From: CALOBA01 sp942491465
GTDB lineage: Bacteria > Pseudomonadota > Gammaproteobacteria > Chromatiales > Chromatiaceae
Direction of reading: 5' to 3'
DNA length: 64,000 nt
Assembly (NCBI GenBank): GCA_942491465.1
Contig: CALOBA010000071.1
Coordinates: 124,001 to 188,000 of the forward strand
Each line of letters begins with the position of its first letter. Within the stretch, counting starts at the first letter, position 1. The notes under the pieces are model-generated. The model ran no database searches, had not been told where the DNA came from, and worked only from the letters and a program-made list of their open reading frames with translations. Positions 42,192 to 52,538 of the stretch are shown here, piece by piece. A program made the translations under genes and the position numbers.

Positions 42192-42674
42192 CGGCGGTTT
42201 ACCTGGAAGATCGAGAAGTGTGTTGTTATCGTCGGCCCGCTCGGCGCTGTCGCCGGCATAGTGGCTTGGCCCGTCCGGCGGCGCTCGTCAGCGTCGGCGC
42301 CGGCGCCGAGCGCGGCACCATGAGCGGATGAATCGGATGGAGAGGCGGCCCCGCGGGCCGCGGATTGCATCGCGGGCGCGGAGGCGGTGACCTGTCCGCC
42401 TGCGACCGGTGCGGGGCCGGCGGTTCCTCGGCGCCCCTGCGGAGGACGCGTTACTACCGGCATGCAGCGCGCTGTGCGGTCGCGGAGACCGGCGCCCGCT
42501 CGATCAAGCGACGATACCCATAAAATAGAAGGGCGCTAATCTAGCAACGCAGCGGTTCCGCGGCAAGCTGAAGCGTTAGGTCAGCATCGGCGATGCGCTC
42601 AAAGTCTGCGAATTGGTCGTGCCTCGTCGATGCCGGCCGTCTGCACGTCTCGGCCTGCCTGCAGGGCGGCCGGG
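42192..42674. other. Intergenic region upstream of mreB
   Basis: About 480 bp; it must hold the mreB promoter. The part near 42200-42250 is AT-richer. No gene is supported: the frames here have random GC-rich composition. Confidence 0.45.
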
Positions 42675-43271
42675 TCACCGTCGGTAGACCTCCGAGGCCA
42701 CCTCCAGCAGCTTGGAGCTGACATGCAGCCCGGCGCGGCGGGCGGCGGCCAGATTGACCTCCAGGCGCACCTTGCCCTGATCGAGGACAAAGCCCACCGT
42801 GCCGCCGCGCTTGGCGAACTGCGGCAGTTCGCTGACGGTGAGCACAGGGGCGCCGCGCAGACGGCGCAGGATGGCCGGCATGCGCTGGGCCTCCGAGGTG
42901 CTGATGAACAGCACATGGCAGTCGGTCGGATCGGCATTCCGCGTCAGCTGGTGCAGCCGGATGGGGCGGTTGTGCGCGCGCTTGCGCGAGATCGGTGCCA
43001 GGCTGTCGCCGAACGGGTCCTGGCCCAGGATGCAGAGCTCGTAGCCCGCGTTCGCGCCGGCGAAGCCCTGCTCTGGCCAGTCGACGAAGCGCAGGAAGTT
43101 GTAAATGAAGGCCGCCTTGACGCGGTGCTCCAGTTCGGCGGCCTGCGTGGTCCCCGTCAGGCCGTTCAGGCCGTTCAGGCCGATCAGCGCGATCAGGCCG
43201 AGTGCGAGCCTCGGATGCGCCCCGGCCCTGATCCAACCGGTGCGTGCCTTGACCTGACTGCCGGGGTGCAT
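42675..43271 (-). CDS. YfiR-family periplasmic protein (DUF4154)
   Basis: A 198-residue secreted protein, start M-H-P-G-S-Q-V-K-A-R-T-G, signal helix L-A-L-G-L-I-A-L-I-G-L-N with the repeat G-L-N-G-L-N-G-L-T, then the YfiR core: V-K-A-A-F-I-Y-N-F-L-R-F-V-D-W-P-E, C-I-L-G-Q-D-P-F-G and V-L-F-I-S-T-S-E-A. In P. aeruginosa YfiR inhibits the diguanylate cyclase YfiN. It follows the TonB-dependent receptor gene by 7 bp, a pairing seen in many gammaproteobacteria. No cyclase gene is next to it here. Confidence 0.88.
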   Translation of the reverse strand: MHPGSQVKARTGWIRAGAHPRLALGLIALIGLNGLNGLTGTTQAAELEHRVKAAFIYNFLRFVDWPEQGFAGANAGYELCILGQDPFGDSLAPISRKRAHNRPIRLHQLTRNADPTDCHVLFISTSEAQRMPAILRRLRGAPVLTVSELPQFAKRGGTVGFVLDQGKVRLEVNLAAARRAGLHVSSKLLEVASEVYRR

Positions 43272-43278
43272 GAACGAT

Positions 43279-45414
43279 CTAGCGGAAGGCGATGCGCAGC
43301 TCGGCGCGCAGGCTGCGCCCGGCGCCGCGGTAGTCCTCGACAAAGCTGCCGGCGATCGGTGCCGGCATGGCGTAGTCGCGATCCAATAGGTTGTAGGCCG
43401 CCAGGCCCAGCTCAACGTCCTTCGCCAATCGGTAGATCAGATTGAGGTCCAACAGCGTGTAGCCCGGCAGATCCGAGCGGGGGTCGCCGGTGGCGCGGGC
43501 GCTCGCGTCCTGCCAGTAGAGGCTCAGGCCCGCGCCCAGACGTGCGCTCAGCGGCGTCCAGGTCGTGAGGCTGGCCGTGTTGCGCGGCTCGTCGGCGGCG
43601 CGCTCCCCGTTTTCCATGGTGGCGTCCACATAGCTGTAGTTGGCGGAGAGGCTGTTGCCGTTTGTCCATCGATAGGCCGCCGTAAGCTCCAGACCTTGGC
43701 TGGTCATGGCGCCGGCGTTCTTGAACTGGGTCTGGCCGTCCGGCCGGATGATCAGGCCCTTGAGCTTGTTGTGATACAGCGTCAGGCGGGTGGTCAGATG
43801 GTCGATGGGGTTGGCGTTCAGCCCCACCTCGAAGGTGCGCACCTGCTCGTCCTTCAGGTCCGCGTTGCCGTCGATAAACGGCGACTCCAGGAACAGAAAG
43901 CGAAACTCCGGTGCGCGAAAGGCGGTGCCGTAGAGCGCGCGCAGGCTGTAGCGCGGGTGCAGCTGCCAGGTGAGGCCGAGCCTGGGATTGACGGAGCTGC
44001 CGAAGTCGCTGTACTGATCCAGCCGCAGCCCGGCGTTCAGGGTCAGGTCCTCGCCGATCTGCCAGATGTCCTCGACGTAGGGGGCGAGCAGGGTGCGCTC
44101 CGCGTCCTGGCCGAAGTTGTTGAACGCGCTTTGGTCCTCCAGCGGATAGACGGGCAGGCCGTTTTCAATCCGGCTGCCGAACGCCCTTAGGTCGTCCTGG
44201 GCCTGGTATTCCCATAGGATGCCGAAGGTGATGTCGTGGTTGCGAAAGTGATGGCTGGTGGCGCGCAGCTCGACGCCGGCCTTGCCGGTCTTGATCTCCA
44301 GCCGGCCGTATCTGCCGTAGGGATTGAAGGGGGAGTCGGGGTCGGTGGGCGGGATGGTGCCCTTGCGTCGGCTCGTGATCCGGGTATGGCCGTCCCAGTA
44401 GTCGAGGTAGGCGCGGGTCATCAGGTGCATCTGCGACCCGGCCTCGAAGTCGCCTTTGATCTCGACGAAGCCGCCCTCGAACTGGTAGTAGTCGTCGGCG
44501 CTCAGGTTGTACAGGGCGCCATGGGATGCGCTGCGATCCTGCTGGGTATAGCGCCCGAGCAGTGAGAACCGGCCCAGGCTGCCGCGCAGCTGCAGGTCGA
44601 CCTGGTCGAATTCTCGATGCGCCTGCCCGGGGAAGCCGTTGAATCCGGCCTCCACCGGGATGCGCTCGCCCTCGCGGGTGACCAGGTTGGCGTTGAGGGT
44701 CAAGGCGCGGTCAGGCTGGAATTGCTCGCCGTAGAGCAGGTTGATCTCGCTGCCGATGTAGCCCTCCGCCTCCCATTCGCTGCGCAGCGTCACCTCGGTG
44801 CCGTCGATGTCGTCGGCCTCGCGGGTGATGATGTTGACCAGGCCGAGAAAGGCGTTGGAGCCGAACAGCGCCGAGCCCGGTCCGAGTATGACCTCGATCC
44901 GCGCGATATTCTCCAGCGGCAGGTAGGACAGCTCGAACAGGAAGGTGGCGCTGCCGTTGGCGGGCTCGTTGAGCCCATGGCCGTCGAGCAGAAACAGCAG
45001 CTGGCTGCTGCTGTCTCGGCGCACGCCGCGCACCGAGACCAGCGGTCGGCCGCGGTTGGTCACATCCACCCGCAGCCCCGGCACATGGCGCAGCACGTCG
45101 TAGAGGTTGCGCGCACCCATGTGCCGAATCTGCTCGCGGGTGACCACGGTGACGCTGGCCGGTGAATCCGCCAACCGCTGCGGGGCGAGGGAGGCGGAGA
45201 CCACCGGGATCTCGGCCAGCTCCGAGGGCGAGAGTTCGAACAGGTCGTCACTGGCGGCGAGGACCAGCTGGTCGGGCGGGACTGCGGCCACCGCGTGTTC
45301 GATCGGGGCCGCGATTGCCGCCAGCAACGCCGACGCGAGCATCAGGTGCAAGCCGATCCGGCAAGCCCGGCGTGGGGACGGCCTGGGAGACGTGGGGGCG
45401 AGGGCGTCTGTCAT
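43279..45414 (-). CDS. TonB-dependent outer-membrane receptor
   Basis: A 711-residue receptor. Signal helix (about 20-42), TonB box region near 50-60 (F-E-L-S-P-S-E-L-A-E-I-P-V-V), plug domain with V-T-V-V-T-R-E-Q-I-R-H-M-G-A-R-N-L-Y-D and the R-P-L-V-S-V-R-G-V-R motif, then about 22 beta strands and a terminal Phe-Arg (L-R-I-A-F-R). The plug style with R-H-M-G-A-R-N-L-Y-D-V-L-R-H-V-P-G is that of siderophore or vitamin B12-type receptors. The ligand cannot be told from sequence. No riboswitch was recognised upstream. Confidence 0.9.
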   Translation of the reverse strand: MTDALAPTSPRPSPRRACRIGLHLMLASALLAAIAAPIEHAVAAVPPDQLVLAASDDLFELSPSELAEIPVVSASLAPQRLADSPASVTVVTREQIRHMGARNLYDVLRHVPGLRVDVTNRGRPLVSVRGVRRDSSSQLLFLLDGHGLNEPANGSATFLFELSYLPLENIARIEVILGPGSALFGSNAFLGLVNIITREADDIDGTEVTLRSEWEAEGYIGSEINLLYGEQFQPDRALTLNANLVTREGERIPVEAGFNGFPGQAHREFDQVDLQLRGSLGRFSLLGRYTQQDRSASHGALYNLSADDYYQFEGGFVEIKGDFEAGSQMHLMTRAYLDYWDGHTRITSRRKGTIPPTDPDSPFNPYGRYGRLEIKTGKAGVELRATSHHFRNHDITFGILWEYQAQDDLRAFGSRIENGLPVYPLEDQSAFNNFGQDAERTLLAPYVEDIWQIGEDLTLNAGLRLDQYSDFGSSVNPRLGLTWQLHPRYSLRALYGTAFRAPEFRFLFLESPFIDGNADLKDEQVRTFEVGLNANPIDHLTTRLTLYHNKLKGLIIRPDGQTQFKNAGAMTSQGLELTAAYRWTNGNSLSANYSYVDATMENGERAADEPRNTASLTTWTPLSARLGAGLSLYWQDASARATGDPRSDLPGYTLLDLNLIYRLAKDVELGLAAYNLLDRDYAMPAPIAGSFVEDYRGAGRSLRAELRIAFR

Positions 45415-45709
45415 GATTGATTCGGCCTCGGATAGCTCGGATGGCGCGTTCCATCGTCTTAAAAAAACAACAATTTTGCGTGGTTTTCACCAATTATCCG
45501 CCTTGTCGCCGAGGTTGTCGAACGCCCCCGCTGCGGCCCGGCGGCCCGATCGAGACGTCCGCTGCCGATCCCGCCCCTGGCCCCACGGCGCGGGCCGATA
45601 TGGTAGTTTGTCGCATCAACCCGGACAGGGCCTCCGCGGGCCTGCCCGGGCCCCCGAGGCCCGGTGTCCGAGATCTCCCCCTCCAGACCCCGACACGAGC
45701 AGCATTGCG
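45415..45709. other. Divergent promoter region, TonB receptor and gatCA
   Basis: 295 bp between divergent genes. The part next to the receptor (45450-45500) is AT-rich with an A/T run (TTAAAAAAACAACAA) suitable for a promoter; no specific operator was recognised. Confidence 0.4.
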
Positions 45710-45997
45710 ATGGCACTGGATAAGACCGCGGTCGCGAAGATCGCCCACTTGGCCCGGCTTGAGGTAGCCGACGCCGACCTCGACGGCTATGCGGCCGAGC
45801 TGACCAACATCCTCGACTTGGTGGAGCAGATGCAGCAGGTGGACACCGGCGGCGTCGAGCCCATGGCCCACCCGCTGCACATGAGCCAGCGGCTGCGGCC
45901 CGACCAGGCCAGCGAGGAAGACCAACGCGAGCGTTTCCAGCAGCATGCCCCGCTGACTCGGGACGGGCTCTATCTGGTGCCCAAGGTCATCGAATAG
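45710..45997 (+). CDS. gatC: Asp/Glu-tRNA amidotransferase subunit C
   Basis: A 95-residue protein, M-A-L-D-K-T-A-V-A-K-I-A-H-L-A-R-L-E-V, with N-I-L-D-L-V-E-Q-M and V-E-P-M-A-H-P, the standard GatC layout. It clamps GatA and GatB in the complex that amidates Glu-tRNA(Gln) or Asp-tRNA(Asn). gatA follows after 55 bp. Confidence 0.95.
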   Translation: MALDKTAVAKIAHLARLEVADADLDGYAAELTNILDLVEQMQQVDTGGVEPMAHPLHMSQRLRPDQASEEDQRERFQQHAPLTRDGLYLVPKVIE

Positions 45998-46052
45998 CCG
46001 CCGGCGTGGCAGGCCCATCCCCCGTTCCACCCGGCCCAGGACAGTAGATCCC

Positions 46053-47507
<1,455 letters not shown>

Positions 47508-47662
47508 TCGCGCCGCTGCCCCCAGCGGTGCGGGGGGCGGCGGCGGTCGGTGTTGCTAGACTCTCATGGAATATCTACCGCACAACCGGTGGACCGCGGC
47601 GACCTCTGGTCCTTGCCCGATCAGCGACCCCGCGGCACCGCCCGAAGCAGGAGTCCTGTACG

Positions 47663-47992
47663 ATGAAGCGCTACCTCGGCCCGTTGTTCATCAGCCTTGT
47701 CGTCCTGTCCTCCCCAGCCCAGGCCCTGCGCTGCGGCACCGGGATCGTCGGCGTCGGCGATTCGACGCTGAAGCTCATCAGGACCTGCGGCCAGCCGACC
47801 ATGCGCGAGCACTTCCAGGATCCGGTCCCGAACAGGGTCTACAACCCGAATACCGGCACCTACTACACCGAGTTCCAGCCGAGCAGCTATGACGTCTGGA
47901 CCTACAACTTCGGCCCCAACCGCTTCATCCAGCGCATCACCATCAAGAACGGCAAGATCGACCGGATTGAGGGCCAGGGCTACGGCTATTGA
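47663..47992 (+). CDS. DUF2845 secreted protein
   Basis: A 109-residue protein with a signal peptide (L-F-I-S-L-V-V-L-S-S-P-A-Q-A) followed by L-R-C-G-T-G-I-V-G-V-G-D-S and K-L-I-R-T-C-G-Q-P, the DUF2845 motifs: two Cys probably joined by a disulfide. The C-terminus is Y-N-F-G-P-N-R-F-I-Q-R-I and I-E-G-Q-G-Y-G-Y. Periplasmic, function unknown. The ribosome site AGGAG precedes the ATG at 47663. Its end overlaps or touches the next gene. Confidence 0.85.
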   Translation: MKRYLGPLFISLVVLSSPAQALRCGTGIVGVGDSTLKLIRTCGQPTMREHFQDPVPNRVYNPNTGTYYTEFQPSSYDVWTYNFGPNRFIQRITIKNGKIDRIEGQGYGY

Positions 47993-49463
47993 CGCCGAGG
48001 GCCTTGATCATCCTTGCCGCCGGGCAAGTTGCGGCAAGGGTCGGTGGCTGCCCTGCGCGGGCGCCCTGCTCGCCGCACTCCTCGCCGCCGGCTGCGACAC
48101 CGCCGGCCCGCCGGAGCTGACCAAGGCCGAGCCCGGCAGCATCCCGGCCAGCCCCCAGCGCGCCGGCGACCCGGCCACCGGCCGCGATGCGCTGCTCAAC
48201 CGCAACCTGCTCGGCTGCGGGCTCCCCTACAACGCCTACGTCGCCATCAGCGGCAACCCCGGTCCCGGATACCCGCTTACCGGTCGGCGCGGGCGCAACG
48301 CCGAGCTGCCCTACGCGGTCACCGCCTTCACCGCCGACAGCGGCGTCGAGCTGGTCACCTCCAACTGCCTGGGTTGCCACGCGGCCCCGCTCAACGGCGA
48401 GCTGGTCATCGGCCTCGGCGATGCGTTGCTCGACTTCACCGGCGACCCGCTCATGCAGGTCGACGCCGCCGCCGCCCATGTCGACGGCGAGGCCGAGACC
48501 CGTGAATGGCGGCGCTGGGCCGAGCCCATCCGCACCGTCGCCCCCTGGGCCATCACCGACACCATCGGCGCCAACCCGGCCCGCGCCCTGGCCCGTGCGC
48601 TGATCGCCCACCGCGATCCCAAGACCCTGGCCTGGTCCGACGCGCCCGTGCTGCCGCCGCCGCCGAGGCGGGTGCTGCCCCTCAGCGTCCCGCCGCTGTG
48701 GAACCTCGATAAGAAACACGCCCTGTTCTACAACGGTGAGGCACGCGGCGACCAGGCCCGCCACATGGCCCTGGCCGCCATCGCCTGTGCCGACACCGTC
48801 GCCGAGGTCCGTGCCATCGACGCCTGGCTGCCCGATGTACGCGCCTACCTCGCCAGCCTGCCGTCACCGGCCTACCCGTACCCCATCGACCAGCCCCTCG
48901 CCGCCGCCGGCGAGCGCCTGTTCAACGCCAACTGCCGCAAATGCCATGGCCGTTACGGCGCGCGCGAGACCTATCCCAACAAGCTCGTGGCCCTGGACCA
49001 GATCGGCACCGACCCCGAACTGGCCGAACGGGCCTACCGCAAGTCCGATCGTTTCATCCGCTGGCTCAACGGCGCCTTCTTCGGCTCCCGCCACGGCGCC
49101 GTCGCCAAGACCCGCACCACCCCGGCCTTGGGCTACATCGCCCCGCCGCTGGACGGCGCCTGGGCCACCGCCCCGTATCTGCATAACGGCTCGATCCCGA
49201 CCCTGGCCGCGCTGCTCGACACCACCACCCGTCCCACCTACTGGCGCTTCGCCACCGCCAAGCCCGACTACGACACCGGCGCGCTGGGTTGGGAACACCG
49301 GGTGTTGGATGCTGCCGGGCGTGACCAATACGCCAGCATTGACGCGCAGAAATGGGTCTACGACACCACCCGTCCCGGCTACGGCAACCGGGGGCACGAT
49401 TTCGGCGACGCGCTGAGCGCGCAGCAGCGCCGGGCGTTGTTGGAGTATCTGAAGACCTTGTAG
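47988..49463 (+). CDS. Diheme c-type cytochrome lipoprotein (start codon uncertain)
   Basis: A protein of about 490 residues. Early helix P-C-A-G-A-L-L-A-A-L-L-A-A-G-C-D is a lipobox, so the product is likely anchored in the periplasm. Two heme sites: T-S-N-C-L-G-C-H-A (near 130) and N-C-R-K-C-H-G-R (near 320). Regions P-S-L-W-N-like (V-P-P-L-W-N-L) and Y-L-H-N-G-S-I-P-T-L are seen in diheme peroxidase/DHC-type cytochromes. No ATG, GTG or TTG fits between 47889 and the lipobox. ATT at 47988, overlapping the upstream stop, is my best guess. An ATG at 47889 would bury a signal 40 residues in. Confidence 0.75.
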   Translation: MDAEGLDHPCRRASCGKGRWLPCAGALLAALLAAGCDTAGPPELTKAEPGSIPASPQRAGDPATGRDALLNRNLLGCGLPYNAYVAISGNPGPGYPLTGRRGRNAELPYAVTAFTADSGVELVTSNCLGCHAAPLNGELVIGLGDALLDFTGDPLMQVDAAAAHVDGEAETREWRRWAEPIRTVAPWAITDTIGANPARALARALIAHRDPKTLAWSDAPVLPPPPRRVLPLSVPPLWNLDKKHALFYNGEARGDQARHMALAAIACADTVAEVRAIDAWLPDVRAYLASLPSPAYPYPIDQPLAAAGERLFNANCRKCHGRYGARETYPNKLVALDQIGTDPELAERAYRKSDRFIRWLNGAFFGSRHGAVAKTRTTPALGYIAPPLDGAWATAPYLHNGSIPTLAALLDTTTRPTYWRFATAKPDYDTGALGWEHRVLDAAGRDQYASIDAQKWVYDTTRPGYGNRGHDFGDALSAQQRRALLEYLKTL

Positions 49464-49606
49464 CCCGGAAGGCCGGGGTGGCGATGCGTGCCCAAGCCGC
49501 CATGCGCTCCATTTTTCTGTTGCAGCGGTGTAAAGCACGGGCAACCGAATGCCGGATGCTGTGTCGCCCCCAATGCCATTAAGTTAGCGAGCGATGGGAG
49601 CGCTTT

Positions 49607-49672
49607 GTGGGAGCGGCTTCCAGCCGCGACTCGGCTCGCGCGGCGACCGTCGCGGCTGGAAGCCGCTCCCAC
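49607..49672. repeat. REP-like palindrome
   Basis: GTGGGAGCGGCTTCCAGCCG at 49607 is followed, after a short GC-rich centre, by its inverse ending at 49672, giving a 23-bp stem. This stem sequence is the common gammaproteobacterial REP type. It sits in the gap after the cytochrome gene, 11 bp before MITE copy 3. Confidence 0.75.
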
Positions 49673-49683
49673 GGCTTAACTTA

Positions 49684-49782
49684 GGATCGATTCAAAAACA
49701 AGTGGTGCAGACGCCCGCTCGCTGAGCCTTTGGATTGGCCGTTTCGTCGTTGCGTCTGCACCACTTGTTTCTGAACCTTGAC
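49684..49782. mobile_element. 99-bp MITE-like element, copy 3
   Basis: GGATCGATTCAAAAACAAG ... TTGTTTCTGAACCTTGAC with TTA at 49681-49683 and 49783-49785. This copy belongs to a subtype with GATTCAAAAACAAG at the left end, shared with copies 4 and 7. Confidence 0.85.
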
Positions 49783-49917
49783 TTAACGGCATTGGTGTCG
49801 CCCCAGGGCTCGACACCCCGCATCTTCGGCTATTCTTTGTATTTACATTGCCGCACTGTTTCGCTAGGCTTAAATCACCAAAGGCAGAAAACAACACAAG
49901 AGATGGGGAGATTCGAC

Positions 49918-51507
49918 ATGGCCTCCACCGATCGAAACATTGGCGAGCTTGTCTTCAAAGCGGTTACCGCAATCCCGGGTGTTCATCGGGTGATTAGCAA
50001 CGCGGTTATCTACCGCTACGCCAAGGGTACTGTACCCGGTCGATGGACCACGGAAGGTAATGGCACGGCATCGCTGCATGAAACCATCAATCCCAAGTAT
50101 TTCTCCCTTGAGGTGCCGAAGCCGACTCCGGACTACATCAAGGCCCTGCCCCCAATCGATGAGCTGCTCCCGCTGTTTGAGCGAGAGGGTGAGGCGCCCG
50201 AGATCCGCGCGTCGTTGTTGCTGCCGTTCTTTGCGCAACACCTCACCGATGCCGTGTTTCAAAGTGACGTCAAGGAACCTTATAAGACGAACGCGCCCCA
50301 TGAGATCATCCTGAACCAGGTCTACGGCAATACCGCACAGGATTCTCAGCTTCTGCGATCCCATCAGGAAGGCAAGCTGAAGACCCAAACACGCGAGGTC
50401 AACGGCCGGCAGGTCGAGTTTCCCGATGCCTTGTGTGAGAACATCGACGGGGAGTGGCAGGTCAAGCAGGAGTACCGAGGTCTCTCCTACCTTGACGAGG
50501 ATCATATCAAGCAGTTGATGACCGCGTATGAGGGCAAGGAGCAGGACATCTGCGCCACAGGTCTGTTCCAGGGGAATATGACCCTGGGCAACTTCGCCAT
50601 CACGTCACTGTTGGTTCGGGAGCACAACAGGCTGTGCGATGGGATTATGGAAGAGCTCAAGCGTAAGGGTAAACTGGCTGATGACGATACCGTATTCGAG
50701 ATCGCCCAGCAAAACAACATTACGGCGTATATGAAGGTCGTCATTGAGGACTACATCAACACCTTTGCCGGGCAGGACATCTTTCGCATGGATACCAAGA
50801 CGTTCGGCTACCGGTCCAAGGATTGGTGCACGCGCTCACCCATCCCGTATCATTTCAACATCCTGTACCGCTTCCACTCCATGTTGCCGGATCAGCTGCG
50901 GGGCTTTGAGGGCCTGGGCTTCAATGCCTTTCTCGCCAACAACGACATGGTGATGGGCGCAGGGCTGGCAGCGATCTTCGAGGCGGCATCCAATCAAGCG
51001 GCCAGTGCCATTAGCCTGAAGAATACCCCGAAGGGCGTGCTGCCCGCGGACCGCGCGGGCCTGACCAAGGCCAGGGGCGTGCTGGCATCGTTCAACACCC
51101 ATCGAGAGGCTCAGAAAAAGGGCTCTTCCGTCGGTTTCGATGCCTTCGATCCGAGGGTGCGCAAAGACCTCGAGAGGATCTACAAAGGCGATCCGAACAA
51201 GGTGGACTATGCCGTCGGTATCTTGGCCGAGCGCCCGCGACCGAGCTGGCCCGACAGCCTGGGATTGAAGCAGGCCCCGTTCATCGGCGACACGCTCATG
51301 AACGATGTTGCCAAGCATGCCTTCCGGCACATCCTCAGCAATCCGTTCATGGCCAGAGAACGCCTGAATCCCGAGGTGTTGACCGACTTCGGCTGGGACA
51401 ACCTGCACCAGACCTCATCCGTTGCCCAACTGGTCGCTCGCAACGTCCCGGAACATCCCCAAGCCGCCGCATTGGACATCTCATTCCAGGCCCCGCATGT
51501 CCGCTAA
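49918..51507 (+). CDS. Cyclooxygenase-like heme peroxidase (alpha-dioxygenase/COX superfamily)
   Basis: A 529-residue soluble protein without signal peptide or EGF domain. Match to the animal cyclooxygenase fold is clear by motif order: L-P-F-F-A-Q-H-L-T-D (COX A-F-F-A-Q-H-F-T-H), L-N-Q-V-Y-G, S-L-L-V-R-E-H-N-R-L-C-D (COX W-L-R-E-H-N-R-V-C-D), V-I-E-D-Y, F-N-I-L-Y-R-F-H-S-M-L-P-D and E-R-P-R-P. In Y-R-F-H the Tyr aligns with catalytic Tyr385 and the His with proximal His388. The distal His207 position is Asp here. A fatty acid is a likely substrate. GGGAG eight bases before 49918 fixes the start. No neighbour suggests a pathway. Confidence 0.88.
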   Translation: MASTDRNIGELVFKAVTAIPGVHRVISNAVIYRYAKGTVPGRWTTEGNGTASLHETINPKYFSLEVPKPTPDYIKALPPIDELLPLFEREGEAPEIRASLLLPFFAQHLTDAVFQSDVKEPYKTNAPHEIILNQVYGNTAQDSQLLRSHQEGKLKTQTREVNGRQVEFPDALCENIDGEWQVKQEYRGLSYLDEDHIKQLMTAYEGKEQDICATGLFQGNMTLGNFAITSLLVREHNRLCDGIMEELKRKGKLADDDTVFEIAQQNNITAYMKVVIEDYINTFAGQDIFRMDTKTFGYRSKDWCTRSPIPYHFNILYRFHSMLPDQLRGFEGLGFNAFLANNDMVMGAGLAAIFEAASNQAASAISLKNTPKGVLPADRAGLTKARGVLASFNTHREAQKKGSSVGFDAFDPRVRKDLERIYKGDPNKVDYAVGILAERPRPSWPDSLGLKQAPFIGDTLMNDVAKHAFRHILSNPFMARERLNPEVLTDFGWDNLHQTSSVAQLVARNVPEHPQAAALDISFQAPHVR

Positions 51508-51641
51508 CGCAGGCCGTTGCCGCTGGCGCTGCCGTTCAGCCTGAAGCGTCGGCGCGCTTGTCCCCCGACGCGGCTGCACACGGCTCGACATGGCTGCACC
51601 GGATTGCAGATGGTTGCAGATGGATGAGCGCCGGTCGCGGG

Positions 51642-52025
51642 CTAGAGCTCGCCGGGCTTTGCGAATCGAATCGGCGCCTGCTTGATGTAATCGTGCTCGA
51701 AGTCGAGCTCGATGGAGAAATCCTCGCCCTCTTCGCGAATCTTGACCTGTTTCAGATCGGTCATCCGCACCGCCAGATAGGTACACATGGCCGCCGCCAT
51801 GGCCTCGTTGTCCGTCTTGATCGCATGGGCCAGATTCGCGGCGATAAACTGGGCGCGCTGCCCCAAGTCGGGGTTGCGCACCAGCGCTCCCCCCAGGTCC
51901 AGGCCCTCGTCCATCCTGCGATCCATCTTGTCAAGGTACGCGCCCTGATAGTCCGGCACCGGCTTGGTCCGATCCAACTCGATCTGGGCGACGCCGTTCA
52001 GCAGCACGGCCATTATGTGATTCAT
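51642..52025 (-). CDS. Uncharacterised protein, 127 residues
   Basis: Starts M-N-H-I-M-A-V-L-L-N-G and ends F-A-K-P-G-E-L. Features: a Leu/Ala-rich middle (A-Q-F-I-A-A-N-L-A-H-A-I-K-T-D-N-E-A-M-A-A-A) that looks helical, and a charged end V-K-I-R-E-E-G-E-D-F-S-I-E-L-D-F-E-H-D-Y. No signal, no membrane segment, no Cys motif. I do not recognise the family. It converges on the peroxidase gene with a 134-bp gap. Coding quality is supported by the GC3-like composition and a complete, regular sequence. Confidence 0.6.
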   Translation of the reverse strand: MNHIMAVLLNGVAQIELDRTKPVPDYQGAYLDKMDRRMDEGLDLGGALVRNPDLGQRAQFIAANLAHAIKTDNEAMAAAMCTYLAVRMTDLKQVKIREEGEDFSIELDFEHDYIKQAPIRFAKPGEL

Positions 52026-52151
52026 GGTAAAGCTCAGCTTGCAGGTTGCGGCATCACAGGCGTGACGCCGACGGGTGAAGACCAACGGACCGATCCCATC
52101 GTTGCGGCCCTCGCACCAGAACGCAAGATGGTGCTGCAGCGCGACTACTAA

Positions 52152-52250
52152 GGATCGATTCAAAAACAAGTGGTGCAGACGCCCGCTTGCTGAGCCTTTG
52201 GATTGGCCGTTTCGTCGTTGCGTCTGCACCACTTGTTTCTGAACCTTGAC
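52152..52250. mobile_element. 99-bp MITE-like element, copy 4, TAA flanks
   Basis: The only copy flanked by TAA when read in this orientation (52149-52151 and 52251-52253); the others have TTA. This shows that the 3-bp flank varies with the target and is a true duplication, not part of the element. Confidence 0.88.
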
Positions 52251-52393
52251 TAACGGATCGTTCGAGGCGTTTGCGGCCGGCGTGGCGCGAGGCAAGAGGC
52301 CGCCGGCTCGATCGATCAGCGTCGCCTGCGATGGTGGACCGGGTCGGCGGTCTCGGCGGCGGTGCGCACGTCGATCCCGAAGGTTCCCCTGAT

Positions 52394-52538
52394 CGTCACG
52401 ACGCTCCAGCGTCGTGACGTGTCCCCGGGCGCTCCAGCGCCCCGGGTCGGTGCAGGGACCATGCCGCCCCATCGGCGGCGATGGTTGCGGGCCGCTGGAG
52501 CGGTCCGACCTGCGTCACGACGCTGGAGCGTCGTGACG
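52394..52538. repeat. Cluster of four palindromes with a shared GCTCCAGC core
   Basis: Four palindromes in 145 bp have the same core, GCTCCAGC or its inverse GCTGGAGC, but different stems: CGTCACGAC-core-GTCGTGACG (52394-52419), CCCGGGC-core-GCCCGGG-like (from 52424), GGGCC-core-GGTCC (about 52489-52506) and CGTCACGAC-inverse core-GTCGTGACG (52513-52538). Stems differ yet stay self-complementary. They lie exactly where the STAND NTPase gene breaks off. Confidence 0.75.

Noticed and set aside
45415..45709. A cobalamin riboswitch upstream of the TonB-dependent receptor
   Set aside because: No B12-box-like sequence or long conserved fold could be seen in the 295 bp.
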